Shown: one piece after another, positions 1 through 13,643 of the stretch
How positions within the stretch are numbered: the stretch's first letter is position 1
Layout of the letters: each line of letters starts with the position of its first letter
Made by a program: the position numbers and the translations under genes
The notes under the pieces: model-generated
What the model saw: only the letters and a program-made list of their open reading frames with translations
Database searches by the model: none
Told to the model about the DNA's origin: nothing
Source of the DNA: Sipunculus nudus
Taxonomy: Eukaryota; Annelida; Sipuncula; Golfingiida; Sipunculidae
DNA length: 64,000 nt
Assembly: GCA_026874595.1 (NCBI GenBank)
Contig: CM049311.1
Location: 14,911,676 to 14,975,675, forward strand
Reading direction: 5' to 3'

Positions 1-360
1 ACAGTCTGAGCAGTCAAAGCCGCCATGGTGATCAGGTGATGGGCTGTGCCACCTCTTGCACCTAAGGAAGAACGCTATCAGACTGTCTAATAGGGGCACA
101 CTACTGCAGCTCGGTCCAACCAACCCAAATGTGCTCCTTGTACCTCCATAATGTCTGGATAAACAAGGAATTTAAGACCTGAATTACTACAGATGAAGCG
201 TCCTGTATGCTAGTTTTATGTCTTTACTACACAAGCAGGTCTATTGACGCTGTGTACAGAGAAAATAGACAAAATGTGAGCTGATATATCTGACCTTTGG
301 TCCGTTTCTGGGTCCCTGGAATTCCAAAATACAATTGGGTTTACTGAGGTAATTCAAGAA
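1..360. other. Unassigned non-coding DNA at the left edge
   Basis: I recognise no gene or repeat here. The first 240 bp are somewhat richer in GC than what follows, but all six frames are broken within short distances. Confidence 0.3.
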
Positions 361-930
361 AGCAGGACAACTATACTGGACATGAGTGCCAATGAGGTGA
401 CATAAAGAGAAGGCAAAAAAAGGTAAAGAAAGAAAGATAGAACCAATATAAGGAAATGTCAAGAGAATGGGCATGCAAGGAGTATGAGATAAAAAAAAAT
501 TTAGCCCAGGGAAGAGCAAAAAGAATAAAAGAACATATTTATGAGAGAAAAAAACAGAAACAGTGAAACATGGTTAGGAGCAAAAGAATGGACAAAGTTG
601 GCAAATAAATAGCCAATGAAACAACATCAAGTGAGAGAACAAAAGTAAAATCAAGAGAAGAAACAATTCAAATGAAAGTAAAATAAAGAGCAAAAAGCTG
701 AACTGGAGAAAAAAAGGGAATCAGTAAAAACAAAACAAGTACAAGAAGAGCAGGAGACAAAACAGATGAAAGCGTGAGAAGGGTTAAAGGGTGAAGGGTA
801 AAAAAAACAATATCCCTATATTTACATGCACAAAAGCAGCAATGTGAAATGTAAAACAAAAGAATGGAGAAAAAGAGAACACAAAAAAAGACACCAAAAA
901 ATTGTTTTCTAAATATTTTTTTCATAACTG
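361..930 (+). repeat. Purine-rich (A/G-skewed) tract
   Basis: For about 570 bp the plus strand is dominated by A and G in runs such as GAAAGAAAGATAG and AAAAAGAGAACAC, with very few pyrimidine runs. The stop-free frames on the minus strand here (92 and 85 codons) are low-complexity F/L/S/C strings produced by this skew and are not genes. No clean unit length is visible, so it is not a simple microsatellite. Confidence 0.5.
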
Positions 931-1059
931 GTATAGTAAATATGACTTAAAAACTACTGTAAAAGGTTCTTCTGGCATAGATTGTGTCTGACCAATTATT
1001 TCAACCCCTCCAGCAGAAGATTTCATCAAGGATTAATTATAGAAATCATTTTCCCTTTC

Positions 1060-1540
1060 AGCTTGCAACCAAGGCCACAACTACTGGACTTCAAGCAGTC
1101 TTTTTTCTAAATCATTTTGTCTTGTTTTGACCTACTCTTTGTGCAGGTATGACCCTAGCGTCCTGCCCCAGAGCACGACTGCTACCTGGGGACCAGGCCA
1201 TGAATTTTTTACCACCATAAGCTTGGCTATAAGAATCGGTCTACCCATATTGATCCAGCACCAAACTGAGACCCCCAGGCCCAAACAGCTAGACACTCTT
1301 GATGCTCCATGTGGGATGAGCCCCCTTCTCCTTAATCCAAACATGTACCACCAAAATTCATGTCTGCCAGAGCTGCTGAGTCTCAAACAGTCCTGGTTTT
1401 CTGTCACCATGCCCCAGGCAGAATCTAGTGGTTTTGTTTTCGTTATAGATCTGACTGGCAAAATAATAATGCAACCAAAAATGGCTTTTCCACTGGCTAT
1501 GAAGTGGGCTGATTGAGTGAACTTTAACTTTTTTGGCACT
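1060..1540 (+). repeat. Probable dispersed repeat fragment with long open frames on both strands
   Basis: The block carries the phrase GGGGACCAGGCCATGAA (1189-1205 region), which I associate from memory with a widespread mollusc interspersed repeat. It also shows a locally higher GC content with sharp edges. A 129-codon plus frame and a 135-codon minus frame overlap here. Neither resembles a known protein, and the plus frame starts at TTG rather than ATG. A TTTGTGCAG acceptor-like string precedes it. I favour a repeat; a decayed exon is the alternative. Confidence 0.35.
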
Positions 1541-2783
1541 TTATTATTGGCACAGGAAATCTAATTACTGTTCATCTTTCTGCCTTGAATGTAACAATCT
1601 CTTATATCAATGAGGAAAACAACAAAAACATGCCAAACTATCAATTGAGGCAAAAATCAACACATTCCTTCAATCTGCCAATTAAAATACCCTGGATATC
1701 TCACTGACATCTGTTTACATGTCTGCTTCAACAAATTACTTCAATGGAAAAACCACTGGCCTGCTCAATTTATGCCTCATAAAATGCTAAGGTTCAATCA
1801 TCTTTCAAAAGCCAAGTTCATTTCGAACATACTGATGCCATCAGAGGGACATGGATAAAAACAACAATCCATGGATATCTGTTGGGAATGTGAAAGTAAC
1901 AGGTTTCAACCTAATTATATTACATCCCAATCTTGTTTCTTCATTCCCTAATCTCCGGTGAAATATCACAGGAAGTTGCTGCAATTAGGCCCGCAGTGAA
2001 TGCTCAACACATACTCCCCATGGGACAAGAACAGTAAAAAGGGTGCCTGATTTTGTCTGTGTAACAGGTTACTTGATAACCTCAGGCAACCTTTCAAGGG
2101 CATTTTGTTGTATTTTAAAAGCAATAATAGGTGCTCTATTTACAAAATCTTCTTTGCTGGGAAATCTGAGGAGTACTCACGGTGGAACCTGTTGTCATGC
2201 AACCATTACACCAGTCCTTCGTGACTGAAGAGAGATACAATTATTCTAAAATACTGGAAAACTGCTTTCTCATTTCACATATCAGAGTTTTCTTAAGGGC
2301 TTATCCATTCCTTTGTATGAGAATTTAAAGATTTTAACTGGGATTTCAAAGTCACTGTCTACAGATTCAATTTGTCCAAATACTTTTAACATTTTCCTAT
2401 TCCCAGTAGGGTTTCAAATTTTTCTGTCCTTGGAAGATTTTACAACTTTTAATAGCAAACAAAGTACATAGTACATAAACACAAAGTATTCAGCAATTTT
2501 TACCCATGAGAACCAGATGGCTATTGCTACGAAAAACTCACAAGCATAAACCTTGAAATTGTTACACATGGTTAAGTCAGTTGTTTAACTGTTTCAACAC
2601 TTCAATCTGAACTTCAATATAATTGATTAATGTATGTACTTATTCCAAAGAAATTGGTAGCTGTAACATAAATGTAAAAAAAATTGTAATTTTGCATCTG
2701 CTTAGTACGTTATACAATATACATAAAACATTTATTAAAAATATGTTCTCATATACAGTATATTATAGTACATGAACAAAGTA
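1541..2783. other. Non-coding DNA, nothing recognised
   Basis: AT-rich, CpG-poor sequence without repeats, long frames or structured motifs that I can identify. Probably intronic or intergenic. Confidence 0.4.
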
Positions 2784-2962
2784 CAGTGAAGCCTCACTTA
2801 ACAACAACCTATGTTTTATGACCACCTCAAAATAATAACCACTTGTTCATAGTCCTTATTCTTGTTTGCTTTTTATACAAGACCTTGCTCAGATGACCAA
2901 CTTGATAATGCAACACTTTATCCAGGTCCCATAGTTGGTCATAATTTCAAGGTTTTACTCTG
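2784..2962. mobile_element. pogo/Tigger-like MITE relic
   Basis: The left end reads CAGTGAAGCCTCACTTAAC and the right end, reverse-complemented, reads CAGAGTAAAACCTTG. The CAGT..CCT ends and the 'ACAACCTATG / GACCACCTCAAAATAA' interior are typical of small pogo-derived elements in invertebrates. A TA precedes the left end; the matching right-hand TA is mutated. About 179 bp, with no coding capacity. Confidence 0.5.
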
Positions 2963-5279
2963 TCACATTTTTCGACAAATTCAAGTGCTGATGAATTGAA
3001 ACTGGTGCACAATCACAAATTATTCTTCAGGAAGTCAAGTTTTCCTGTACATTGCATTTATAATCCTCTTTCAATTGAGCTGATGAAGGATGTGAAGGCT
3101 GTTTGAGTAGAGATAATGGAGGATGAGATATAGCACATTAAATGCTGAAAAGAAAACAAGTGAAAAATCAATGCACACTGTGAGCAGAAAGCACTTAATC
3201 CTATGCCATTTCTGGTCCAACGCTTTATGGTATTCAACGATTTTGTAGTTTTGTAGCCTCCAGGATGACTGCAGGGGATGTCTGATGGATAGCGTCAGGA
3301 GTGTCAGAAGACAATGACACATCAATACACGTATTACATCAGCAAGTCCACTGACCTCTAAACAATACTACGGTCAATATTTGTTCAATCAAACACATAC
3401 AATAGCTGGCCATCTCCGTTGATACAGTGGCAATCCGCTGACGGCCACATCAGCGCCCCAAGGATATTCCACTAAGTGTTTCCGATACTTCGACCAACAC
3501 ATTAAACCATTAATACGTGCATATTGGGCCAGATTGGACACTGGCATATGGTCGAACATTGAGTGACCACTGACCATTAATACTGAGCAAACATCTCATC
3601 TTTACATTCAGCACCTTCAAGTTTACCAGGTGGTCCATTCTCAACATGACCCTTAGAGCTCAAACACTTGACCCAAGTTGTCAGCAGCCTCTGTCACCTC
3701 AATTCTAATACATTGTCAAATAAATCAGTATTTAACCTCAACACTTAATTCTTATTCCCTGCACTTTTGCATGCCTATCATAGTATAATGAATGTGTAAT
3801 AACAGGTGTTTTATAATGAATACAAAACCTCAATGGAAACTATTGATGGAAAACTCACAACTTACACTTGACAAATTTAGCACACTGATACTGTAAGTAC
3901 ACCAAAACTTGACTTAATTTGATAAAACATTAATAGAAAAGTTAATTTTAACAAAAGGTAAATTTATTTATCAAAATACTCATGATTTTTCCTTTAAATC
4001 TCAAAACTTTTGCATACTTAGAATTATTTTTATCTCAGTTTCCCTTGTCTTAAAACGATTCTTTAATAATTAAGTGTTCATTTTAGAGCAAAGTGAAAAA
4101 GCCAAGCAACAGAGGAGCTTAAGTTGTCTGAGCAAATTTTTCCTGTGACACCAGGGGTTTGAAAACAATGGTTTCATCTGTGGTCTGCACTTCAGCGATA
4201 TTGACGTTAAATAATTTACTGGTTTCCTTCATTAACGATAGGCCTTGGAGACATGGTAGTCGAGCATGGCAGGTTACCAGCGGCAACACAAACACTTGAT
4301 TAGCAGTAGCTTTAGTGAATAACTACAGACATTCACACAACCCTGATTGGATGAGGATTTTGCATGTTAGGAGCCCACTTCGCACAACCAAAACTGTCAG
4401 ATCCTGAAAAGTTACATTTCCACAACTTAGGGCTTATGTACAGTTATCGATCTGCAGTGCCTTACGCTTGTATGAGCAAGCCATAGTTTCAATGTAACTC
4501 CCCAGTGAAAACAATTTGTTTTAATTTCACAAAATCTATTGAGTTAATGTGGTCTCAAAAGATAACACATATTAGTGTCCTTTCACTGAAATATGGGATA
4601 GCATCAGCAAATAATCAGCTGCAGACAGACATATGTATGGCTGTATCCTGCACCAGCATTAACTGCATGGAGCAAAGCTTTGATTTGGAGATTTCATCAA
4701 AAACACTGATTTGTGTGAAAATCTGCTCAAGAAGACAAGTGTTTTGTTGAGTTGCCAGCTAGCATTACACGAGTTATTTTTCATCCTATTATGTTCTGCC
4801 TCCATCCCCACATAATGGTTTAACAGCTACAGTAGAGTTAAAGTTCATTGTCAAAAGGTTGGATTTAATACCAATGATCTCAAATACAGGTAAGGTCGCT
4901 TTGCATAAACCAAGACTATCATGCACATTTTACACTTTTAATAAACCAATTTTAAAATGTTTTGGACAATATAGGTAAATTTCATACAAACCAATTTTTA
5001 AACATGGTGCTTGATAAGACACACAAATGGAAAATTATAATAAAAATACATTTCATGTGCAAAATAAAATGCATTTGCACAGTGGTTGTGGATGTGTGCC
5101 GAATAGTTTGAAACTACCTCCCCAACTAGAATTCAAAACAATTCATTTTAAACCAGTAAGAAAACAAAATATATACCATTTTGAAACTGGTTTAAAAATA
5201 TTTTTCATTTGCTATGAAAAAAAGGAATTAGATGGATGTCAGTTGATTTACTTTAATCAGATTAAACCTGATATGCTTG
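2963..5279. other. Non-coding DNA, nothing recognised
   Basis: AT-rich, CpG-poor sequence with only short chance frames. I see no repeat unit, tRNA-like box or splice-flanked frame that I would defend. Confidence 0.4.
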
Positions 5280-5375
5280 TTAAGAGTTTTGTGGAAAGTA
5301 TTGTAGGTTCTTCTTGTACATAGCAGGGTTGGGGCAGATACTAGGGTCATAGAAGGTTTTAAAGTAGGTACCAGT
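5280..5375 (-). other. Weak candidate terminal exon (31 codons plus stop), unidentified
   Basis: On the minus strand a NAGNAG-type acceptor (CAGTAG) at 5376-5381 is followed by an open frame reading TGTYFKTFYDPSICPNPAMY and continuing to a TAA at 5282-5280. Used from the distal AG it would be in phase 0, compatible with the SAMD5-like exon 1, 24.7 kb away on the same strand. The peptide does not resemble the C-terminus of vertebrate SAMD5, and a frame of this length is common by chance. The surrounding 5.29-5.55 kb is locally richer in GC. Very uncertain. Confidence 0.15.
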
Positions 5376-6178
5376 CTACTGTGATAAGTGCAGGCACCAG
5401 CATAGTAGAAACGTGGAGGTGATGAAGTCGAGGCTGGATAGCTGAGAATTTGGAGGAACGCTGGTCGTTGAGAACGTTTAGACGGTGGTGAAGCTGTTTA
5501 ATACACCCAGCTGAAGACTGTGAGGCAGTTGCTCGAAGACTTGAAAACATACTGTTAGTTGTGAAATTAAACTTCTAGTAACCGTTGAACGATCTTGGTT
5601 GTTTCTACCTCTTGCCCAAGCAAACCTCCCCCTTCACTGATCTGTGACTCCTGATGTATTTTAATACTCCTGAGCAGATTACTGAACATGTTAATTAAGG
5701 AGACCTTATTATATAATACAACATGGTTCTCACTGAATAAATTGTAATCTCACTGAATTATTCAAATTAAATGTGAATTTATTTTAAAAGTTTATTTAGC
5801 CTGCTTTTATTGGAACCTCTATAGTGCTTTTAGTGGTTTACTGACATCCAGGTTAATAAAATGCCATACCACAGAATGAACTAATTTTTAATGTGAAACT
5901 TGCTGTTTACTAATTACAGCATTTGTGATCATTATTGTGGTCCTTTATTTAAATTTGCCATTGAATTAAGTGTTTGAAAGGGTGGTAATTGGAGCACAGC
6001 CAAGTTTCATTATGGCTAAAAATAGTAACCTCAGAGCCAGATGGTTTTGTAAATATTTCTACATTGTGATTTTTAATGTGGGTCCATTATGGTTAAATCT
6101 TTTTTTACAGAAAAGGCAAAACATGCAGCAGTTAATCATTCTTTTTCACCAGACATGGAATATCTATAGATAGCCATT
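5376..6178. other. Non-coding DNA, nothing recognised
   Basis: Apart from the locally GC-richer first 180 bp, this is ordinary AT-rich sequence without identifiable features. Confidence 0.35.
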
Positions 6179-6480
6179 ATGCAAATACGACCATAAGGCA
6201 GTTGTTTTATGCCTATCATTCTCACTGGCTGGGGCAATTTAAGATGTTTTATTGCCCATGGATTTATTTTTAATTAGATCAGTATCCGGCATCCATGAGA
6301 TGCATTCAGCCTGCCAATGATCTGTCATCGCTAACTTAATTATCTGAGCCCCTTCATCTGCGCTATCTGTCCCCACAGAAATGACACAATCTTACATCAT
6401 CTGTTTATGTTCGCCACCCAGGAAGAGACCACTGAGAACAGATTCATAATTAAAAACTCCTGTCACACTGGTTTTGTTTC
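6179..6480. promoter_or_regulatory. Candidate cis-regulatory element with octamer and homeodomain-type sites
   Basis: This complex, non-repetitive block contains ATGCAAAT (6179-6186, the POU/octamer core), TTTTATTGCCC, TTTAATTAGATC and two further TAATTA/TTAATTA-type cores within 300 bp. It stands out from the low-complexity AT-rich DNA on both sides. Such clustering is typical of developmental enhancers, but motif density alone is weak evidence. Confidence 0.25.
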
Positions 6481-9400
6481 AGCTCATCTTGGATATAAAT
6501 AATTGCATAAATAATTCTTATAATTGTAATTTTGGACAATTCTATGTAACCACCACTGACTCCACTCAGGTAATTTTAATGAGTCCATAAAGCTAATAAA
6601 GATAATTACAGTCTCCACTAACTTATGAATACTGATCTCTCACCAGCAGGTTATATTTCACCCTTTTCTGTATGTTTGTAAGTAGATTTCCATAAAACTT
6701 TGCGGGAGTTGTGGGATATGGACAAGAGACACCAAGACAATACATGTATAATACAGTGGAGCTCCATTTATCTGAACAGCTCCAGGAGACAAAGTGTTTG
6801 TTCAGAAAGATGATCATCCTGTTAAATTATTTTGCATACACTATCACACAATACCTGTGTTGTTTCTATAAATTTAATCAATATGCTGTAAAATGCATTT
6901 AAATTATTTCTAAAAGGCCATGGAAAAAATTAGAATCAAACAGTGTTGCAACTTATTCATGCCATGCTTATAATAAGTTGCCATCTGCTACCTGTTGTCA
7001 GTTGCACCAATTAATTAATCGCTGTTGTTTCATTGCTTATCTTTGTACATTTGCTTGGAATCATATGATTAAGACCCATATACCTATGTCCCAACTCTAA
7101 AACTATCTTTAGATCAAACCCAAAGCTATATATTCTGAATATTGGACTTTACAATCTTAACATCACTTTGCATGGTTTGAAGGAAGAGTCAACACTTTCA
7201 CAAGAAATAAAATTCCTCTTGATTTTTACCAAGTACATTTGAATTTGAACTCTACTCATAGTAGAGTACAAATTCTTACATTGGAAATGTTTACTCCTAT
7301 GATTAGTAATTATATACTTGTCTAACAGTATAGTTTGCAGTTTAATTTGTTCAATCAATGTTTATTACAATCAGTTTTAGGTGTATTTTACAATCAGATC
7401 CCATGTGATTATAAGAAAGCTTGAAGCATTTAGATATGTTTCAAGGATGATTTCAAGAATTTGTGTTAAATCTAACCTTAAAACATCCAGATTTATACTG
7501 ACTGCTTTCACACTTGAATAATTTGTCTCTGTTTTTCTCGAATATACTAAACTGATCCCATTTGATTAAATTGGATCATTTATGTAGAGAGATATAGAGT
7601 GAAAACAGATGGATTTGAGGCAATTCAGTGAAAATCTTCAGTATTAATGAAAACTGAGAAAAACAAGTAGGTCACATATCCGTGATAACTTCTCAGTGCA
7701 AATCAGACCAATCCAGATATGTTCAAACTATTAAAGGAAATGCTTACATTGTCACGAGTAAAGGTTTGACAAGTTTACCTAAATCTGACTGGTGAACTTG
7801 CAGCGTTGGGTTAAATTACCTTAAATGAATACAAGTCACGCCAGACGAGCTGACAGTTAGGAGTGTAAGCACACAACCACACGTGCTCCTGGCCCTGTTG
7901 CGTGAACACAGCTCTTCATCTGGAAAAGGTGATAACACTAGCACAGCCTGCACTATTTGGTTTTCATTGAGTTCAGGAAGTTGTGTCTCTGGGGTCTGAC
8001 ACTGCCCCTACTTCTGTACATACTCTAACTATAAAACCTCCTCCGTTTAGCCTTTCAGTCTCTGAACACGAAGTAAATCACATATACTGCTGTTTTACTC
8101 TTTCCCTGCCTTCAATAATAAATAACCCTGCCTGTAATTAGTTCACAAGCCTAGCATTCAAACCTGGTCTGTTTGAAGTGTGTTATGACAAGGGTTCTTG
8201 CCTACTTTCATGACCACTTAACACTATCATATCTCTGAGCAGACAAAGTATTTATAACCATTAAAAGTTTCACTGAATTGCCACACTTTGCATTAATCAG
8301 AAATACTTGATAAATGAAGAGAAAACGTTGAAGTCAATAATGCAAAATCAAGATAATTAATAAACCTACTAAATCTGTCACATCAATTATTGTTTCAACT
8401 TAACCACGTCTGCTCCCCATGACTACAGCACTCTACGACTATTAAGCAACAGTTATAAAAAAGTCTGCCTGGCTGTTTCATTGCTGGATATCTTAACCTC
8501 ACATCAGATTTATTGGAATCTCAGCATTTATTACATTTACTCTGGACATGCTGAGTCAAAGGTTTGCTTATCGAATATTGGGTTACTCATCCCAGAATAA
8601 CCATATGTTAACCTACTCAAGATTAAATGTACATCCACCATATGGCCAAAATATTATCTTGATCATCTGAAGTGTTTGAGATTATCCACCTATAGGTTTT
8701 GAGATTATACCCTCTGAAATGAATCTCCAATCAGATCTATAATTTTAATCATGTGATATGCAGAACCCTTAGTAAGACTGATAATAATGATACAGATAAA
8801 CCTTATCAATGATGTAATCCCACTCATATTCAGATCAACAGATGGCTTATGGGTATCTACCATAAGTACTTCACATCAGCAATCTGGCATAAACTGCAGT
8901 CTGCAACATCTAGTGACACATACAATACTGGATAATTTTTCTTATCCCATTATGTAAAGAAACATGTAACTGAAAATGAGAAAAGTCACAAAAATTATAT
9001 CTGTGCAAAATGAAATATTAAAAAAAGACAGTTTCAGAAATACTGAATACAACACATCTTTTTTTTTGGAAAAAAAACTTGATTTTAGTATATAACTAAT
9101 GGGTATAATACTTGAAACACCTTACAGCTAATATATATCTCTAAATTGCATAATTATATCTTAATCATGATTTCCTTAGGACCCTCACAATGTTTCACCA
9201 TAAGTTATCATGCAAGATTTTACTATTGCATTATTAAGACATTATTTCTTTAGAATATTTGTGACATTACTGTCAATTTGACCTCTGTTTTATGTGGACA
9301 CAAGTTACTGGTATCAATGACCTTGTTTTTCATACTTATATGTAGTGGTTTTTGTTATAAATTAGTAAGACATCTCTCACTTCACATATTTTTTATTAAA

Positions 9401-11447
9401 TTCTTTCTTTCCCTAAGATGAGAGAAAAAAAACCTGTGTTTAAGAGTAATATGAAGGCGGGGCTACAACCTGTCACACAACCCTTTATAGCCAATGCATG
9501 ATTACATATGTGACAAGTATTGTGATTGACACAATCCTGTCTAGACTAATGTCATTTTAGTTTTGCTACGGGGAAATTACTGCGTGTGATGGGGACATGC
9601 CTCACAATATGAACAAGACATCTGTTCACAAAACAATGGCCTGTAAGACCTTGTCTTGAGACTGGGGCCGAGGATCGCTCGTGATACAATGACTCCATTT
9701 GATTCTCAATCAGTTTGCTGCTCATTATTTGATTCACAATTCAATTTGGAAAAAGAGTATTTTGTCTTCACAATTTAATCTGTATCTCAATAAATCTAAA
9801 GTTTGAATCTTATATTTTAAAATTATTATATACTGGAAAATTAAATTTTCAATATTTCAATGATGTACACAATGTAGGTTATGTAGAAATATCCATATGT
9901 TCACAATATAATCATGAAAAAAATGTAACTACTAGAATGTTAAATTGATCTCTGCTTAATAGGAATAATGAAAGTTTTTTTTTAATGAATCAAAATGAAT
10001 TCTATCACAGCTAGGCTATGACTTATATGGGATTTTTAACCACATGAGGGCTACAGTGGAAGTTGTTTTAACAACTATTTCCATATTAGCCCCCAAGGCC
10101 TGTGTTTAAAAAAGTAATATTAAACTCAGTATTATCAAATAAAACTTACAGAATCAATTCAAAATGATTCAAAACATGTCTAGCCTCTTACACTTGTGAT
10201 TCTATGAGGATAAAATCCATTCAGTGTGTCTGGTCACGTCTAAAGAGAATAAAGTAACTTGATGATGGAGGCACACAGTTCTTACAGTCATCACACTCTT
10301 AACATATAGACACATCATGCCCTTACACATACAATGACTGTGCTACAAACATATGTACTTCAATCATGTACCCAACACATCATAAAAACCCAGAACAGGT
10401 GAGAGCTGGTCATGTGACCAGACGGACGATGCTACTGGTATCATACATCTCGTGAAACTATCATTACAGTTGCTCACACAAAGATACAATCACTGCCTAT
10501 CCCACGTTTACGAACATCACGCATATCTTCCAGTTTTTTAAGGTGCATATTTCCCCTGCACCTGGTCTGTATCACCATAACGATAGCATATATTGCCATA
10601 GCGATCAGTTTATAAAACATCAAAAGACAGCATGCTCGCAGATTTTCCGAGGCACGACTTATGTAAGCATGTGGTTATACAGGCACCATTGCTTCATTAG
10701 TTTTTACCTGGCCATCTCAGGTTTACACAGGACATGTTTTGTTCCATTCAATAAGAGGCTGCGTATGACAAAATCAAATGGATGAACATAGTGATGCTAT
10801 TATTTTCCCCGATTTGTTGATCCATTCAGCCGGTATCTTGTTTTATCCTTTCACTGAAGTTGAGAACAAACTGAGTAATAATGCTCGTGTTATAATTTCT
10901 TTCTCTGATATTACATTTCTATGAATGAGGTTTAGTTTTCCAACCACATTTGTTATAAATTGATTGGGTTTTTCTGGTTTTCTTGTGTTAGGTTTCTATG
11001 GAAAACCACTGGAATATCATCATCTCCCCTTACCAGAGCAGTTTTCACCTGATTTTATTTGAACTTGATTGTGTTTCAATTTTATTTTGTTCAGTGTCCT
11101 AGCAAAGCCTCAGGCGTATCATCTTTTCTGATTGTTATATATAACGACTTATTTGAATAGTACATATATAATAAATGTAAAAATTAATGGTGTATCAAGG
11201 TCCCTCAAGGCTCATAAATACCAAGGAAGGGAGGAAAACTTACAAGAATTTCCAGACTGCATGTATGACTTTTTGCATATTTCCTCAAATTTCCGGAATA
11301 TGGATGGCCATATAAGGCAGCATGGGACTCATGCATGTATACCTTAAGTACTTGACTGCCTTAGTGTATGATACAGAGTGTCAACATTACAGAGGTGTCT
11401 TTAATATACAGGTTTTCCTAAGTTTTACATCATATTGCTTACATTCC
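6481..11447. other. Long non-coding stretch; only a short pogo-like fragment recognised
   Basis: About 5 kb of AT-rich, CpG-poor DNA. At 6752-6800 the string TACAGTGGAGCTCCATTTAT resembles the left end of a pogo-like MITE without a matching right end. I see no other feature; open frames here are short and unremarkable. Confidence 0.35.
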
Positions 11448-11926
11448 TTTAAAGGTGCCCATTCACCTACCTTTCGAAAAAGAATTTATGTGATTTCTGG
11501 CATCCTCTGTGTATAATAATTATCTAAAGGTAAATTTGGTTGTTAAATGTTCCTATAACACCTTCGTTAAGGATGTATGAACTTGTTTATCAACATCATA
11601 ACATGTTTGTAAACACAGCAATGTTGATAAACAGGGGAAAAATGTGTAACCTTATATGGTAGGTTGCATATATGCGGAGGTAGAAAGGTCACTTGTTACA
11701 AAGTGCCATTTGCAAAACTCTGGCTTATCTGACTTACTGTCAGATGCCCTTGTTCAACTTGTTTTGATTATTTTGGTGGGCCCCCACATATTATAAGCAA
11801 GTTGATATTCACAAAAAAAGCAGCCTGTGTGTGTTGATATCCCTTTTTTCTGGCCTATTTTAATAAAAGCTCTAAGAGATTACCTTTAGTTTATAAAGAT
11901 CAGATAGGTGATTGGGCCCCTTTAAA
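11448..11926 (-). mobile_element. TTAA-flanked MITE, family A, copy 1
   Basis: The ends are TTTAAAGGTGCCCATTCACC and, reverse-complemented, TTTAAAGGGGCCCAATCACC, so both ends show TTAA followed by AGGKGCCCAWTCACC. Copies 2 (36465-36900) and 3 (40348-40822) are colinear in the opposite orientation. TTAA target duplication suggests mobilisation by a piggyBac-type transposase; no transposase is encoded. This copy lies in the CpG-poor compartment and has lost CpGs kept by the others: where copy 2 has GGCGTTTTGCAAC, this one has GGCACTTTGTAAC. Confidence 0.85.
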
Positions 11927-13643
11927 TATTTCTTAATAAACAAATATGCCATATCCTTACATTATACTACAATATCATGACTGTTTAAGATCTGTTAACG
12001 GCATTCAGACCCTGACGTACACATGGACAGATACAAAATCTCTGATATCCAATGGTTAAAACAGAAACACATGGTTCAGATAACAGCCTGAAGGTGGCAC
12101 TGTCTTCCAACTTAGGATGAAAGTAACAATATGGTGATGGATGATATGGCAACTCCCACTAATTCATACAACTGTGACAAACTTTTATTTTGTGTATGCT
12201 GTAACACTGATAAAAATCTAGATCTGTAATTTTATTTTCTATAAAGCAAAACATTATGTCATTTTATACTATCCTAAACAATTAAATACTTACAAATGAT
12301 AGAGCAAATGAGAAACTGGTCATTGTCTTACTGGTTCTGACAAACAGGACCTCACATATTGATAAATTCAACATTCATGCATACTCTAGAGAGGCCATTA
12401 TCAAAACAACATGAGCTCTCTTGGTGAAAAAAAATGCTTGTGTATGATCAAAAAGCTGGCAATTTTGGTGTGTTGGCAAGTTTTCCACAGTAACCTGTGG
12501 TTATTCACAAGAGCATACAGCAAAATTTCTCATATGAATGAAACTGGGTTTGACGATCTGATATCTGGCCTGGTTCCGTTTTTTTCTGGTCGGAAACAGG
12601 TGCATGTGACTTGGTTGTTATAAGAGCTGCGTTAACAACCTGACGGTGCTTGTGCTAGTCACAGTCCAGTGCTCCCCTCTCACCTTGAGGAAACAGATGA
12701 CTTGTCTTTATTCCAGGTTTTTATTCTATATAGATACAATAGTTCTACAAGACATGTTGCTTTTACACCATTGATAAACTTAATTGTTCCTCTAATACAG
12801 GTATTCTATAGAATAGATCCATCAAGCTCCTATATAGTAAGTTGGTTTTTTTTTTAAGAAAACCTTTATTTCCTTTTTTCTGATGAGTTCATAAAAAGAA
12901 ACATTATATTCAAATTTCATGATTGTTCTGAAAGAAAAATGTGGCAGAAATCCCACAATATATCCCATGCTTTGAAAAAAACTTACAGAAAATTGTATTG
13001 AAAATTGAATTCTTACAGAAAAGGGTACCTAGTTCTAACAGAAGAGTGTACCCTTTTCTTACAGAAAAGTGAACCCAATGCTGTCCAGTCCTAAACATAA
13101 AAGCATGATTCACCCCACATTTACAGCCTGCTTCAGACTGATTACATGCATACTGGTGTCATATAATAGTGGGTGTAATAACTTTAATACCTTTAATAGT
13201 CATGTAGAGGTACTGCACATATACAATCAAATGTTCACAACAGAAAGGACCTTACACTTAGTAATAATACTCTTGATACAGTCAACTGCCTTCTGTCAGT
13301 CTAAAGCAGGTGTCTTCTCTTCTGGGTAATTATCACTTCTATTTTTAAGGATGGGTCTAAGGACTGCTGGAGGCACTGTATATTAATTGAATTGGGATAA
13401 AGGTAGACAAATATGATAAGACAGACAACTGTTTTACATTCACAATTTATGACAGCAAATAATCCTGAAGTGACACCTATTAATCAAGACATTACAGCGT
13501 TTCTCTACGTCTGATCAAGAATTTGTCACTAAATGTCAATGATTGGGCTTTTACACTTTTGAAATCAGCTCTTAAATCCAATGTTTTAACCAAAAGGCTT
13601 ACACGCTACCCAATTTATGATATTTTCATTAGCTCTTACTAAG
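11927..13643. other. Non-coding DNA, nothing recognised
   Basis: AT-rich, CpG-poor sequence. Around 12980-13080 the phrase CTTACAGAAAA recurs three times within 100 bp, a small local duplication. No genes are supported. Confidence 0.35.

Noticed and set aside
1127-1539. Overlapping 129- and 135-codon frames on opposite strands
   Set aside because: No recognisable domain, the plus frame begins at TTG, and the DNA carries phrases of a dispersed repeat. Two long opposed frames over the same DNA usually mean composition rather than genes.
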